In this document: positions 50,168 through 59,124 of the stretch, piece by piece
How the letters are laid out: the number at the start of each line of letters is the position of its first letter
How positions within the stretch are numbered: the first letter of the stretch is position 1
NCBI RefSeq assembly: GCF_900107045.1
Contig: NZ_FNON01000003.1
Location: 372,001-436,000 of the forward strand
Length of the DNA stretch: 64,000 nt
Source of the DNA: Amycolatopsis xylanica
Lineage (GTDB): Bacteria > Actinomycetota > Actinomycetes > Mycobacteriales > Pseudonocardiaceae
Direction of reading: 5' to 3'
Notes under the pieces: model-generated
Database searches by the model: none
Told to the model about the DNA's origin: nothing
What the model saw: only the letters and a program-made list of their open reading frames with translations
Made by a program: the position numbers and the translations under genes

Positions 50168-50625
50168 AGGTCACCTTGACGGTCAACGGCAGGCAGTTCA
50201 CCGCGGACTGCGAGCCGCGCCGCACCCTCGCCGACCTCCTGCGCGAAGATCTCGGCTTCACCGGCGTCCACCTCGGCTGCGAGCACGGCGTCTGCGGCGC
50301 CTGCACGATCACCCTCGACGGCGCCACCGCCCGCGCCTGCTGCCTGCTCGCCGTCCAAGCCGAAGGCGCCGAGATCACCACGGTCGAAGGCATGGCCACC
50401 GACGGCGAACTGCACCCGCTCCAGCAGTCCTTTCGCGACCATCACGGCCTCCAATGCGGCTTCTGCACCCCCGGCATGCTCGCCACCGCGGCCGAGCTGC
50501 TCCGCGAGAACCCTGCCCCGACCGAGGCAGAGATCCGCGAGCGCATCTCCGGAAACCTGTGCCGCTGCACCGGTTACCAGTTCATCGTGGACTCGATCGC
50601 CGCCGCCGCTAAGAAGTCTTGCTGA
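50164..50625 (+). CDS. Molybdenum hydroxylase 2Fe-2S subunit (CoxS-like)
   Basis: Small subunit of 153 residues with two [2Fe-2S] sites. The plant-type ferredoxin motif is [15 protein letters not shown] with the later CC, and the second is QCGFCTPGM with RCTGYQ. All eight cysteines appear present. It ends the operon, and its tail overlaps the convergent regulator by 17 nt. No cofactor-sulfuration gene is in the window. Confidence 0.95.
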   Translation: MKVTLTVNGRQFTADCEPRRTLADLLREDLGFTGVHLGCEHGVCGACTITLDGATARACCLLAVQAEGAEITTVEGMATDGELHPLQQSFRDHHGLQCGFCTPGMLATAAELLRENPAPTEAEIRERISGNLCRCTGYQFIVDSIAAAAKKSC

Positions 50626-53299
50626 GGTGATCGCGAAGGCGTGCGTGGCGGAACTGGTAGACGCCGCCGCTCTGGCGCAGCACGCCGCGCTGGTGGGCGT
50701 CTTCGAGGAAGCGGAGCACGCGCCACGGCTGACGGCCGCGGATCGCCAGCCAGACCTGGCCGACCATGAACGCGCCCCACGCACGGGACAGCACGCTGAC
50801 CGCGGCGACCGAGAGGCCGAACACGGTGCCGAAGGCGAGCCCGACGCCGAGGCCGTAGACGTTCGGGTACGCCGGGCCGAAGATCAGGCCGCCCGCGACC
50901 GCGCTGGCGAAGCCGATGCCGAGCACGCCCGCCCTGCCGAACCAGACACCGCCGACGACTCCGCCGGCGAGCGCGCCGCCGAGCGCGCTGATCAGGATGT
51001 CGATCGCGCCCGCTTCGGCGGCGGCGGTGTCCAATGTGGGCACGCCGACCGCGAAACCGCTCGGCAGGGTGAGCGCGAGCGCGAAGGTCAGGCCGAGCAC
51101 GAGCGCGGCCGTGCGGTCCTGCCGCAGCACGACCGGCGGGCCGGACACCTCGGCGACGTCGGCGGGTTTGGCGAGCCAGACGTGCAGGCCCGCCGCGAGC
51201 CCGAGTACGACGCCGACCCCGGCGACGACGGCGGTCGGCAGGCCCATCGTGCGGCTGAACAGGACGCCGAGTGCCAAGCCGATGGCGAAGCGGCCGAGAA
51301 AGCGTAAACCGGTGCCACGGAAGCGAAGTTCGACCCTGACCGGCTCGACGTTGACCCCGGCGGCGTAGATCAGGCCCATCGAGGAGCCGAACGCGAGCGC
51401 GTACACGGCGAAGTAGAGGAACCCGGTCCAGCGGCCGGTGCCGATGCCGCCCGCGATGCCACCCGCGAGCCCGAACGCCAGCGCGGCCACGACACCCACC
51501 ATGAGTGCGCGCGCCGGGCGTGACACCGACCGGATGAGCTGCCACCAGGCGATGTCGTGGGTGTCGAGCCGGGTGAGGTGCCTGGCGAGGAACCGCAGCC
51601 ACTCCTGCGCCTGCGCCGGTTCGTAGCGGGGCGGCGTCCGCGAGTCGGGTGCGGCCGGGTGTGCCAGGTAGGCGGCGGGGATGAACGCGTCGAGCAGGTG
51701 CTGTTCGATCGACTCGCGATCGGGGAAGTCGAGCAGCTCGCCGGGATCGGTCGTGGTCGCGGTGTAGACGACCCTGGCGAGCGCGACCATCAGCGGGCTG
51801 GTCAGCACCTGGTTGAGCGGGAGCGCCGGATCGGAGCGCAGCTTGTCGAGCACCGGCTCCCAGCGCCGCCGCGCGGGCGGCCCGGCGGAGAGCAGGAACG
51901 CGGTCGCGTCGGCGAGCTCGACCGGCTCGATCTCCACCACCGGCGCGCGGGTCAGGATGACGCCGCCGCGGTCGACCGCGTCCTCGTACTCGGTGGTGCG
52001 GCAGGTGAGCAGCAGCGGGTACCGGTGGTCGCGGTCGAGCGCGTCGACGGCGGCCGCGTGCACGGCCAGCGGCATCTCGTCGAGCCCGTCGAGCACGACC
52101 AGGATCCGCCCGTCGGCGACCAGCTCCGACGCGGTTTTCGCCTCGAGCGCCGGATACTCCTCGACGAGCCGTTTCGCGACCCAGCTCTGCAGATGCTCGC
52201 TCCGCGGATCCCAGCCCGAGGCGCTGAGCAGCACCGGCACCGGCTCGCCGGGCCGCAGATCTTCCAGCAGCGCCAAGGTGAAGAGCAACGCGAGCACGGT
52301 CTTCCCTGCCCCGGGTTCGCCCAGCACCACAAGCTGTTTCGACGGCAGTGAACGGAACAGCCGCACCAGCTCGGTGACATCGCCGGACGGCCGTGACGGC
52401 GCGACATCCGGGTCGGCCGCGACCGGCCGCCGGGTGTTCGACCAGCGCACGCGCAGCGGCTGCGGGCGGCGCAGCGACCGCAGCCCTGCCTCCTCCGTCC
52501 ACTGACGGCGGACGGCGCCAGCCAGTTCCCGCGCCGCGCGGTCGTGGGCGGTGCCGACCCGTTCGGCGGGCGCGGTCACCTCGGCGGACAGGATCTGGCG
52601 CTGCAGGTCCTGCAGCCGCTGGCCGGGGTCGGCGCCGAGTTCGTCGATCAGCAGCCGCCGGGTCCGCTGGTAGTGCTCGAGCGCCTCGGCCTGCCGCCCG
52701 CTCCGGTAGAGCGCGAGCATCACCTGCCCGGCGAGCCGTTCGTCGAGCGGCCGCTCGGCGGCGCGCGCGAGCAGGCCGGGCAGCACCTCGGCGTGCCTGC
52801 CCGCGCCGAGCATCAGGTCGGCGTGGTCGAGTTCCGCCGCGTGCCGCTCCCGCGTCAGTCCCTCGCGGACGCCGGCGAGCCACTCCGTCTCCAGCCCGGC
52901 GAGCGCTTCGCCCCGCCACAGCCCGAGCGCCTCCTCGAACAACGCGAGCGCGTGCTCGTCATCGGCGACCCGCGCGTCGGCGACGAGCCGCCGGAACCGG
53001 TGCACGTCGACCGCCTGGTCGTCGACGGCGAGCACGTACCCGCCCGGCTTGCGCGCGATCTCGGCGTCCAGCGCCCGCCGCAACCGGGTCAGGTAACTCT
53101 GCAGGGTGCCCCGCGCCCGCACCGGCGCCTGCTCACCCCAGACGCGGTCGACGAGCTGATCGGCCGTCACCGGTTTGTTCGCCTCGAGCAGCAGCACCGC
53201 GAGCACGCACTGCTGCCGGGCATGCCCGATATCGACGGGGTGGCCTGCCACGCTGACCTCGCACCCGCCGAGCAGCCGGAAACTGATCCCGTCGACCAT
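50609..53299 (-). CDS. SARP-NACHT-transmembrane regulator fusion
   Basis: Protein of 896 residues with an unusual domain chain. An OmpR-like winged helix spans about 5-100 and BTAD about 100-250. A NACHT-type NTPase follows from about 320 to 600, with Walker [13 protein letters not shown] and Walker [13 protein letters not shown]. About eight to ten membrane helices (640-840) and a short soluble tail close the chain. SARP domains bind DNA; here the same chain is anchored in the membrane, which suggests a membrane-located STAND receptor whose DNA-binding part acts at the membrane or is released by proteolysis. ATG at 53299. The ligand is unknown. Confidence 0.88.
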   Translation of the reverse strand: MVDGISFRLLGGCEVSVAGHPVDIGHARQQCVLAVLLLEANKPVTADQLVDRVWGEQAPVRARGTLQSYLTRLRRALDAEIARKPGGYVLAVDDQAVDVHRFRRLVADARVADDEHALALFEEALGLWRGEALAGLETEWLAGVREGLTRERHAAELDHADLMLGAGRHAEVLPGLLARAAERPLDERLAGQVMLALYRSGRQAEALEHYQRTRRLLIDELGADPGQRLQDLQRQILSAEVTAPAERVGTAHDRAARELAGAVRRQWTEEAGLRSLRRPQPLRVRWSNTRRPVAADPDVAPSRPSGDVTELVRLFRSLPSKQLVVLGEPGAGKTVLALLFTLALLEDLRPGEPVPVLLSASGWDPRSEHLQSWVAKRLVEEYPALEAKTASELVADGRILVVLDGLDEMPLAVHAAAVDALDRDHRYPLLLTCRTTEYEDAVDRGGVILTRAPVVEIEPVELADATAFLLSAGPPARRRWEPVLDKLRSDPALPLNQVLTSPLMVALARVVYTATTTDPGELLDFPDRESIEQHLLDAFIPAAYLAHPAAPDSRTPPRYEPAQAQEWLRFLARHLTRLDTHDIAWWQLIRSVSRPARALMVGVVAALAFGLAGGIAGGIGTGRWTGFLYFAVYALAFGSSMGLIYAAGVNVEPVRVELRFRGTGLRFLGRFAIGLALGVLFSRTMGLPTAVVAGVGVVLGLAAGLHVWLAKPADVAEVSGPPVVLRQDRTAALVLGLTFALALTLPSGFAVGVPTLDTAAAEAGAIDILISALGGALAGGVVGGVWFGRAGVLGIGFASAVAGGLIFGPAYPNVYGLGVGLAFGTVFGLSVAAVSVLSRAWGAFMVGQVWLAIRGRQPWRVLRFLEDAHQRGVLRQSGGVYQFRHARLRDHLSKTS

Positions 53300-53352
53300 C
53301 CGGCCAGCCTATTCAAGCCGGATTCAAGTGCCAGTCCGGGCACACTGGTCCC

Positions 53353-54078
53353 ATGCTCTACGACGAGATCGGCGTCGGCTACTCGCTGGGCCGCCGCACC
53401 GACCCCCGCTGGCTCACCCCGATCACGGAGGCACTCGCCCCGGCCGGATCGGTGGTCAACATCGGCGCGGGCACCGGTTCCTACGAGCCGGCCAACGTGG
53501 TGCTGGCCGTCGAACCGAGCGCCGAGATGATCCGGCAACGCCCGCGTGGCGCGGCCCCGGCCGTCCGCGGGGTCGCGGAGTCGTTGCCGGTCTCGCGTGC
53601 CGACGCGGCGCTGGCCGTGCTGACGGTCCACCACTGGACCGACTGGCGCGCGGGCCTCGCCGAGCTTCGCCGGGTCGCGCAGCTGCGAGTGGTACTGACC
53701 TATGACCCGCGGCGGCATCTGGAGTTCTGGATGGTCAGGGAGTACGTGCCCGAGATCGCGGACCTCGAGGCCGGCCGCCCCTCGTCGGAAGACATCGCGC
53801 ACGAACTCGGGGCCACGTCGGTTTCGGTGTTGCCGGTGCCTTGGGACTTCACGGACGGCGTGTTCCCCGCGCATTGGCGACGTCCGGAGGCGTACCTGGA
53901 CTCGCGAGTGCGGGACAACTGCTCGGCGCTCGCCCAGGCTCCCGCGCACGCCGTGGAGCGCGGGATGACCCAGCTGCGCGCGGACCTCGAGTCGGGGCGC
54001 TGGCACGACCGGCATCAGGACCTGCTCGCACTCGACGAATGGGACGCCGGGTTCCGGCTGATCGTTTCGGGGTCGTGA
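53353..54078 (+). CDS. SAM-dependent methyltransferase
   Basis: Class I methyltransferase of 241 residues. Motif I is VVNIGAGTGSYEP (about 35-45) with acidic VEPSAEM after it, motif post-I is RGVAESLPV and motif II ALAVLTVHHWTDW. It resembles ubiquinone/demethylmenaquinone-like methyltransferases of unknown substrate. Its TGA stop is formed by the first bases of the palindromic repeat at 54074. Confidence 0.88.
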   Translation: MLYDEIGVGYSLGRRTDPRWLTPITEALAPAGSVVNIGAGTGSYEPANVVLAVEPSAEMIRQRPRGAAPAVRGVAESLPVSRADAALAVLTVHHWTDWRAGLAELRRVAQLRVVLTYDPRRHLEFWMVREYVPEIADLEAGRPSSEDIAHELGATSVSVLPVPWDFTDGVFPAHWRRPEAYLDSRVRDNCSALAQAPAHAVERGMTQLRADLESGRWHDRHQDLLALDEWDAGFRLIVSGS

Positions 54079-54115
54079 GCGTTGCGGGCGGTTCTAACCG
54101 CCCGCAACGCTCACG
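54074..54115. repeat. 42-bp palindromic repeat, copy 8
   Basis: The most GC-rich copy, with arms CGTGAGCGTTGCGGGCGGTT. It supplies the stop of the methyltransferase gene and ends 5 nt before the stop of the convergent GH64 gene. Confidence 0.9.
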
Positions 54116-54120
54116 AGCCC

Positions 54121-55608
54121 TTACCAGCCGATGGACAGCGTCAGCGCGGTCGGCGGGTTCGCGTTGGGCAGGATCTTCACGGAACTCTGGTCGTTGATGT
54201 CGTCGTAGGCGAAGCCGTACGCGCGGTGGTCGATGCCGATGGTGTGGAAGAACTGCGCGTAGTCGTTCTTGCTGGCGCCGCTGTAGTACGCCGCCGGGTT
54301 GTACCAGTTCGCCGTGTTCGCCGCGACGCCCCGGTTGAAGGCCGCGCAGAACTCGGCGCCGAGTTCCAGCGCGGTGGTCGTCATGCCGGCGGACGCCAGC
54401 GCGCCCGAGCATTCGACGACGTCGCGGGTGGTCGGCTTGTCCAGCACGAACGGCCCGGCGCCGTCCTTGGTGAACTGGAGCCTGCCGCCCACCACACGGC
54501 CGGTGAAGGTCTGGTTCAAGCGGGTCAGCGTGAACTGGCTTGCCGTGTACTGGTTCCAGACCTGGTCGATGTACGCCTGCAGGTAGTTCTGCTGGGCCCC
54601 GCCGGGCGCGAACAGCCCGGACGACCGCGGCGCGGTGATCCGATAAGCACCTGCCAGCGGTTTGAAGGCCGCGCCGACCGAGGACTGGTACTGCGCCAGC
54701 ACCTGATCACGGGTCTGGGTGATGCCGACCGTCTGGTCGTAGCCGATGGCCGACTGCTGCAGCCGCGCGGTCATCGGGAAGCCGAACATGTCGACCTGGG
54801 TGGTGTTGCCGCCGTACGGGATCACGCCATGGCTGTAGGTCAGCTCGTACCAGTCGAAGTAGACGTCCGCGTTCGGGTCGGCCGGGTTGTGCAGGTCGGG
54901 ACCGCCCCAGCCGCGGTCGTCCGGCGAGATCGGGATGTACATGGGGGACCCGGCCGAGATGTAGATCCGGCCGCCTTCGAGCCTGGACGGGATCGTCACG
55001 GTGGACGCCTGCGCGAGCGTGAACTGCATGTTCGCGTAGTTGACGCCGTTCTTGGTGAGGTGACCCGGCGCCGACGCCTCGGTGTGGTTGATGTGCGCCA
55101 GCGTGCCGTTCGGCTTGAGGTAGGACCACTCGCCCGGTGTGCCCATGCCGAGCACCAGCACGTAGATCTGGGCGTTGGTCCACTTGCCTCGCGTGTTGTT
55201 CTGCAATACCAGCGGGAACGTCCCTGTGCCGCCACCGCCGGGAGTGCCGCCCCCGCCGCCATAGGTGTAGGAGAAATGGCCCGTGTCGTAGAGCGGGCCG
55301 CCTTTCTCGTAGGTGAACCAGTATTCGATGACGGTCCCGCTGGAGAGCGAGGAGACCGTCTGCTCCCAGGTGCCGGAGACGTTGGCCATCCGGAAGTTCT
55401 GCTGGCCGAGGTTCGGCACCAGATAGTGCACGTCGACCAGCGAGGACGGGGTCGTGGGTTTGAACCAGATCTTGGCCTGGCCGTTGCTCAGCGGCGTCAC
55501 GCCCTGGGTGTAGTCGGCGGCCGCCGCGGGCCCCACGCTGACTTGCGTGAGACCGGCGAGCAGGAGCACCAGTACGAAGGCACGGGAAAGGCGGCGGGCA
55601 AAGGACAT
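54121..55608 (-). CDS. Secreted GH64 beta-1,3-glucanase with CBM56-like domain
   Basis: Endo-acting enzyme of 495 residues that releases laminarioligosaccharides from beta-1,3-glucan (fungal walls, laminarin). Signal peptide about 1-30. Residues 33-118 form a small beta-sandwich like CBM56 (NGQAKIWFKPTTPSSLVDVH). A Gly/Thr linker (118-131) leads to the GH64 catalytic domain, with YFDWYELTYS (E255) and NTTQVDMFGFPM (D273) at the expected catalytic strand and loop. It is paired with the GH16 gene immediately upstream (26 nt), so the two form a glucan-degrading operon. Confidence 0.93.
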   Translation of the reverse strand: MSFARRLSRAFVLVLLLAGLTQVSVGPAAAADYTQGVTPLSNGQAKIWFKPTTPSSLVDVHYLVPNLGQQNFRMANVSGTWEQTVSSLSSGTVIEYWFTYEKGGPLYDTGHFSYTYGGGGGTPGGGGTGTFPLVLQNNTRGKWTNAQIYVLVLGMGTPGEWSYLKPNGTLAHINHTEASAPGHLTKNGVNYANMQFTLAQASTVTIPSRLEGGRIYISAGSPMYIPISPDDRGWGGPDLHNPADPNADVYFDWYELTYSHGVIPYGGNTTQVDMFGFPMTARLQQSAIGYDQTVGITQTRDQVLAQYQSSVGAAFKPLAGAYRITAPRSSGLFAPGGAQQNYLQAYIDQVWNQYTASQFTLTRLNQTFTGRVVGGRLQFTKDGAGPFVLDKPTTRDVVECSGALASAGMTTTALELGAEFCAAFNRGVAANTANWYNPAAYYSGASKNDYAQFFHTIGIDHRAYGFAYDDINDQSSVKILPNANPPTALTLSIGW

Positions 55609-55633
55609 CTTCGTCCCTTTCGTCGAAATGGAA

Positions 55634-57208
55634 CTAGATCAACTGCCAGAGTGAGGCCGCGTTCGGCGGCTCCCAGCTGACGATCGAGGTGTGGGCTTGC
55701 AGGCACTGGTAGTTCCGGCCCGAGTAGCTGACCCGGGTGCCCACGGCGTAGTACGTGTTCGGTGCCCACGCCGGGTATTGGCCGGGAGGCTGGCTGGTCG
55801 TCGGCCCGCTGGTCGGCGTGGTCGGGCCGGTGGTCGGCGGGGTGCTGCCGGGACACGCGCCGTAGATTTCGAACTCCCACAACGAGAATCCGTAGACCGT
55901 GGCGCGCTGCATGCCGTACATCCGCACGTATCTGGCGCTTCCGGTGACGGCGATGTCCTCGATCCCGCCGACGCCGGAATAGGTGGTGTACGCGTCCGTC
56001 CACGTGGAACCGTTGGCGGACAACTGGATCGAGTACGCCCGTCCGTACGCGGCCTCCCAGTTCAGCCGGACCCTGGTGACCGGCTTGACCGCGCCGAGGT
56101 CGACCTGGAGCCAGTTCGGCTCGTTGTGCGCGCTGGACCAGCGGGTCCCGGTGTCGCCGTCGACGGCGAACGCCGCTGCCTGGTTCCCGCTCTCGATGCT
56201 CGACGCGGTCACCAGCATGTTCCGGGAGATCAGCGGGCCGCAGGTGGACGGCGGCGTCGTCGGGCTGGTCGGCGGACTGCCCGCGCCACGGGTCCACGCG
56301 GCGACGTAGTCGACGACCATCGGGTGCCCCGGCGCGGTCGCGCCGTCGGGCCCGCCGCCGAGCGCGGCCGGGAACTCGCCGCCCATCGCGACGTTCAAGA
56401 TGATGAAGAAGCCGTGGTTGGTCGCGGCCGCCCAGGTGCCCGCGTCCATCTGGTTCGCGCTCACCTGATGGAACTGCGCACCGTCCAAATAGAACCGGAC
56501 CTGCTGCGGATTCGTGCTGCGGTCCCACTCCATCGCGTAGGTGTGGAAACCGGCCTGGCAACTCGTGCCGGAGCAGGCACGCTGGCCGCCGATGCCGGAC
56601 TTCTCGTTGCACGGCCCGCCGGGGCTGGTGCCGCAGTGCATCGTGGCCCACTCGTTGTTGATGCCCTGGACGTTCTCCATGATGTCGATTTCGCCGACAC
56701 CGGGCCAATTCCACCAATTGCCACGATAGGGCGTGCCGAGCATCCAGAACGCGGGCCAGTATCCGCGCGCGGCGGCGCCGGTGACGTTGGGCATCTGCAG
56801 CCGCGCCTCCACCCTGAGCACCCCGTTCGCCGGCGGCTGGAAGTCCTCGCGGTTGGTCTCGATGCGGCCGGACGTCCACGCCGTGCCGCTGCGCTGCGGC
56901 GTGATGCGGAGATTCCCCGCACCGTCGAGCGAGACGTTCGACGTGCTGCTGGTCATCGTTTCGATCTCACCGGTGCCGAAGTTGGCCGGTCCGCCGGGAT
57001 AGCTGGTCCCGGTGGTGTAGCGCCAGGTCCCGGTGTTGACCCCGCTGCCTGCGGGGCCGGTGAAGTCGTCGGCGAAGATCTGCGTCCACCCGGCGGGCGG
57101 CGGGGGCACGGAAGCCTCGGCCGCCAGGGTGAGCGGGATCGCGATCAGCGCGGCAGCGGCGGCGGCGCCGAGCACGCCGAGCCGTCCACGAGAGGAGCTG
57201 AAGGACAT
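55634..57208 (-). CDS. Secreted GH16 beta-glucanase, discoidin and CBM5/12
   Basis: Endoglucanase of 524 residues. Signal peptide about 1-31. The GH16 domain (about 40-315) has the catalytic motif E173-I-D-I-M-E178 and NWWNWPG before it, typical of laminarinases (beta-1,3). A discoidin/F5-8C-type domain (about 330-455, WSSAHNEPNWLQVDLG) follows. A Pro/Thr linker and a CBM5/12 chitin/cellulose-binding module (YPAWAPNTYYAVGTRVSYSG) end the protein. It is the first gene of the operon with GH64. ATG at 57208 has GAGGAGGT upstream; a Crp-type operator lies about 115 nt before it. Confidence 0.95.
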   Translation of the reverse strand: MSFSSSRGRLGVLGAAAAAALIAIPLTLAAEASVPPPPAGWTQIFADDFTGPAGSGVNTGTWRYTTGTSYPGGPANFGTGEIETMTSSTSNVSLDGAGNLRITPQRSGTAWTSGRIETNREDFQPPANGVLRVEARLQMPNVTGAAARGYWPAFWMLGTPYRGNWWNWPGVGEIDIMENVQGINNEWATMHCGTSPGGPCNEKSGIGGQRACSGTSCQAGFHTYAMEWDRSTNPQQVRFYLDGAQFHQVSANQMDAGTWAAATNHGFFIILNVAMGGEFPAALGGGPDGATAPGHPMVVDYVAAWTRGAGSPPTSPTTPPSTCGPLISRNMLVTASSIESGNQAAAFAVDGDTGTRWSSAHNEPNWLQVDLGAVKPVTRVRLNWEAAYGRAYSIQLSANGSTWTDAYTTYSGVGGIEDIAVTGSARYVRMYGMQRATVYGFSLWEFEIYGACPGSTPPTTGPTTPTSGPTTSQPPGQYPAWAPNTYYAVGTRVSYSGRNYQCLQAHTSIVSWEPPNAASLWQLI

Positions 57209-57322
57209 GGGTGACCTCCTCGTCAACCCGGGCCGAGGTTTTGTTGCCGGTCGCAACAAAGCCTGGATGTCCCTATGAGAGCTCCGATGTCTCCGGCTTG
57301 TCTGTAGGCCGACCGGGTGAAT

Positions 57323-57340
57323 ATGTGACGGCTATCACAT
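57323..57340 (-). promoter_or_regulatory. Perfect Crp/GlxR-type operator
   Basis: ATGTGACGGCTATCACAT matches the TGTGA-N6-TCACA consensus of Crp/GlxR proteins in every arm base, extended one base to ATGTGA/TCACAT. It sits 115 nt upstream of the GH16-GH64 operon start and fits cAMP-dependent control of a polysaccharide-degrading unit. Confidence 0.7.
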
Positions 57341-57419
57341 AGTGCGAAAAGGCAGCGGACCTACCTTTCCAGTGGTCTGGTCCACCCGGAGTCACCTCGG
57401 AAATGTGCGTTTCGCACTA
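57340..57419. promoter_or_regulatory. TAGTGCGAAA repeats
   Basis: TAGTGCGAAAA at 57340-57350 and its inverted form TTTCGCACTA at 57410-57419 lie between the glucanase operon and the RiPP cluster. GTGCG-TTT-CGCAC at 57405-57417 is a perfect palindrome within the second. They could be operators for either side. Confidence 0.4.
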
Positions 57420-57664
57420 GAGGAAGGTGCCCCGAGGCACTGACGCGGGCGCGCGCGGGTCCGGCATCGTGAAGGGCCAAGGTGGCGCCGTCCGTGGTCT
57501 CCCGCAGCCGGGCGGCGTCACCACCTCACCCACCGCGTTGGGACGTTTACCGGCCACGGTGACAAAAGTCATCGTGTCTGGTGCTCAGCGCACTACTGGT
57601 CATGCGGTCGTATGAGCGAAACTCCCGGGGCGTACGGCCAGTTCACGACACACCGGGAGACCGC

Positions 57665-57850
57665 ATGAACAGCATCGCGCTACTGACGGACGACGACTTT
57701 TCGGTGACCATGCTCGACGGGGGCCTCGGGGCCGTCGCGGGCGACTCTTCGGCCGTGGTGCCCGCCGCGACCGATCTCTGCTGGTGCGCCTGCGTGGTCT
57801 GCTTCGTTCCGGACGCCGTCCCGTCGAACGAAGAGGTCGCCACGGCATAA
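57665..57850 (+). CDS. Cys-rich RiPP precursor peptide
   Basis: A 61-residue peptide with an acidic leader (residues 1-38, including LLTDDDFSVTMLDGG). A cysteine-rich core lies at C39-W-C41-A-C43-V-V-C46-F, and an acidic tail VPDAVPSNEEVATA follows. Residues 39-46 are the natural azoline sites for the adjacent YcaO enzyme. A C-terminal tail after the core is unusual for this class and may be removed as a follower. ATG at 57665 has GGGAGA 5 nt upstream. It is the first gene of an apparent four-gene cluster with P450, YcaO and SagB. Confidence 0.85.
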   Translation: MNSIALLTDDDFSVTMLDGGLGAVAGDSSAVVPAATDLCWCACVVCFVPDAVPSNEEVATA

Positions 57851-57866
57851 CCAGGAGGAGCACCCG

Positions 57867-59099
57867 GTGGACAGTCTTTCCCAGCTGCGCAAGGAGATCT
57901 CGCGCTATCTGACCGACTCCGAAGCCAGGCGCCATGACCCCGTCGGCCCGATCGACGAGCTCGTCCGAGATGCGGGACTGCTGGAAGTGAACGGGGTGTG
58001 GGTGGTGTCGAGCCACCGGCTGGTGTCGGCGCTCAGCGCCGACCGCAGACTGTCCGTGGATGCTCGGCTGGGCGGACGCGAGCCACGCTTCGCCCAGCCG
58101 CGCACGCTGGATCATGTTTTCGGGCTGATGCTCAATGTCCGCGACGGTGTGGACCACCGGCGGCTGCGCGGACTGGTTTCCGGCGTGTTCACCGCACGCC
58201 GGATCGCCGAACTCACCGAGTCGGCCGCCACGCTGGTCGAGTCCGCATTGGACACTGATGACGCGCTCGATGTCGTCTCGGATCTGGGAGTGCGCCTGCC
58301 GGTGCACATGAACTGCGAACTCGTCGGCGTACCCGCCGAAGACCACACCCAGGTGCTGCGCTGGGTGAAAGCGCTCGCCAGGCAGCTCGACCGGTTCGGC
58401 CAGACCGAAGCCGAAGTCGCGCAAGCGGAACGCACACTGGCCGAATTCACCGACTACATCCACGCGCTGCTGGCCAAGCGGCGGCTCGATCCGCGCGACG
58501 ACATCATGACGCGGCTCGTACAGGCGCACGCTCAGCACATGCTCTCCACCGACGAACTGGTCGCGTTCGTGATCACGCTGTTCGTCAACGGGCTGGACAC
58601 GCTGTCCGCGGCACTGGGCAACGTGCTGTGGACGATACTCGGGCAACCGGGGCTGCTGCCGAAACTCACCAACCGCGAAGACGCGCGGGTCGCTTTCGAC
58701 GAGGCGGTCCGGCTTTGCTCGCCGATCCGGCTCGCCGCGCGCACGGCGCTGAGCGACGTCGAGGTCGACGGCCAGACCATTCCGGCCGAGTCGGTCGTGC
58801 TGTTCTACTGGGCGGCCGCGAACCGCGATCCCGGGTTCACCGACGCGCCAGCCGAGTTCCGGATGGACCGGGGCGCGCTCGGCACGTTCGCCTTCGGCCA
58901 CGGCCCGCACCAGTGCCTCGGCGCGCAGCTGGCCAGGCTCACCGGCGCCGAGGTCATCTCCCGGCTGGCCACCCGCTTTCCCGAGTCCACTGTAGACACA
59001 GCGGCAGGCGAGGTCCGCTGGCAGGGTGAGCTCGTCTTCTGCTCTCCGGAACAGCTGCGGGTCAAGCTGGTCCCACAGGGCGCGATGGCGGTGGCCTGA
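57867..59099 (+). CDS. Cytochrome P450 of RiPP cluster
   Basis: Monooxygenase of 410 residues. Heme ligand C350 in FGHGPHQCLGAQLA, K-helix ExxR in FDEAVRLCSP, and I-helix TLFVNGLDTLSAAL, where the usual Ala-Gly is Asn-Gly but Asp-Thr is kept. It starts with a GTG 17 nt after the precursor stop, with AGGAGG before it. It is presumably a tailoring enzyme acting on the peptide or its azole product, for example by hydroxylation or C-C/C-N cross-linking of Trp40; the redox partners are not in the window. Confidence 0.93.
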   Translation: MDSLSQLRKEISRYLTDSEARRHDPVGPIDELVRDAGLLEVNGVWVVSSHRLVSALSADRRLSVDARLGGREPRFAQPRTLDHVFGLMLNVRDGVDHRRLRGLVSGVFTARRIAELTESAATLVESALDTDDALDVVSDLGVRLPVHMNCELVGVPAEDHTQVLRWVKALARQLDRFGQTEAEVAQAERTLAEFTDYIHALLAKRRLDPRDDIMTRLVQAHAQHMLSTDELVAFVITLFVNGLDTLSAALGNVLWTILGQPGLLPKLTNREDARVAFDEAVRLCSPIRLAARTALSDVEVDGQTIPAESVVLFYWAAANRDPGFTDAPAEFRMDRGALGTFAFGHGPHQCLGAQLARLTGAEVISRLATRFPESTVDTAAGEVRWQGELVFCSPEQLRVKLVPQGAMAVA

Positions 59100-59124
59100 T
59101 GGCCGCCACCGGAAAGGACACCTC

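Noticed and set aside
46950..50625. Aerobic carbon monoxide dehydrogenase
   Set aside because: The active-site loop SYRGYG lacks the Cys of the CO-oxidising enzymes; kept only as a general molybdenum hydroxylase.
50574..52919. 781-residue frame opposite to the molybdenum hydroxylase
   Set aside because: Arg/Ala/Gly-rich shadow of the SARP-NACHT gene in another frame on the same strand.
57427..57615. 62-residue frame upstream of the RiPP precursor
   Set aside because: No RBS, composition like noncoding GC-rich DNA; the precursor has a better start.
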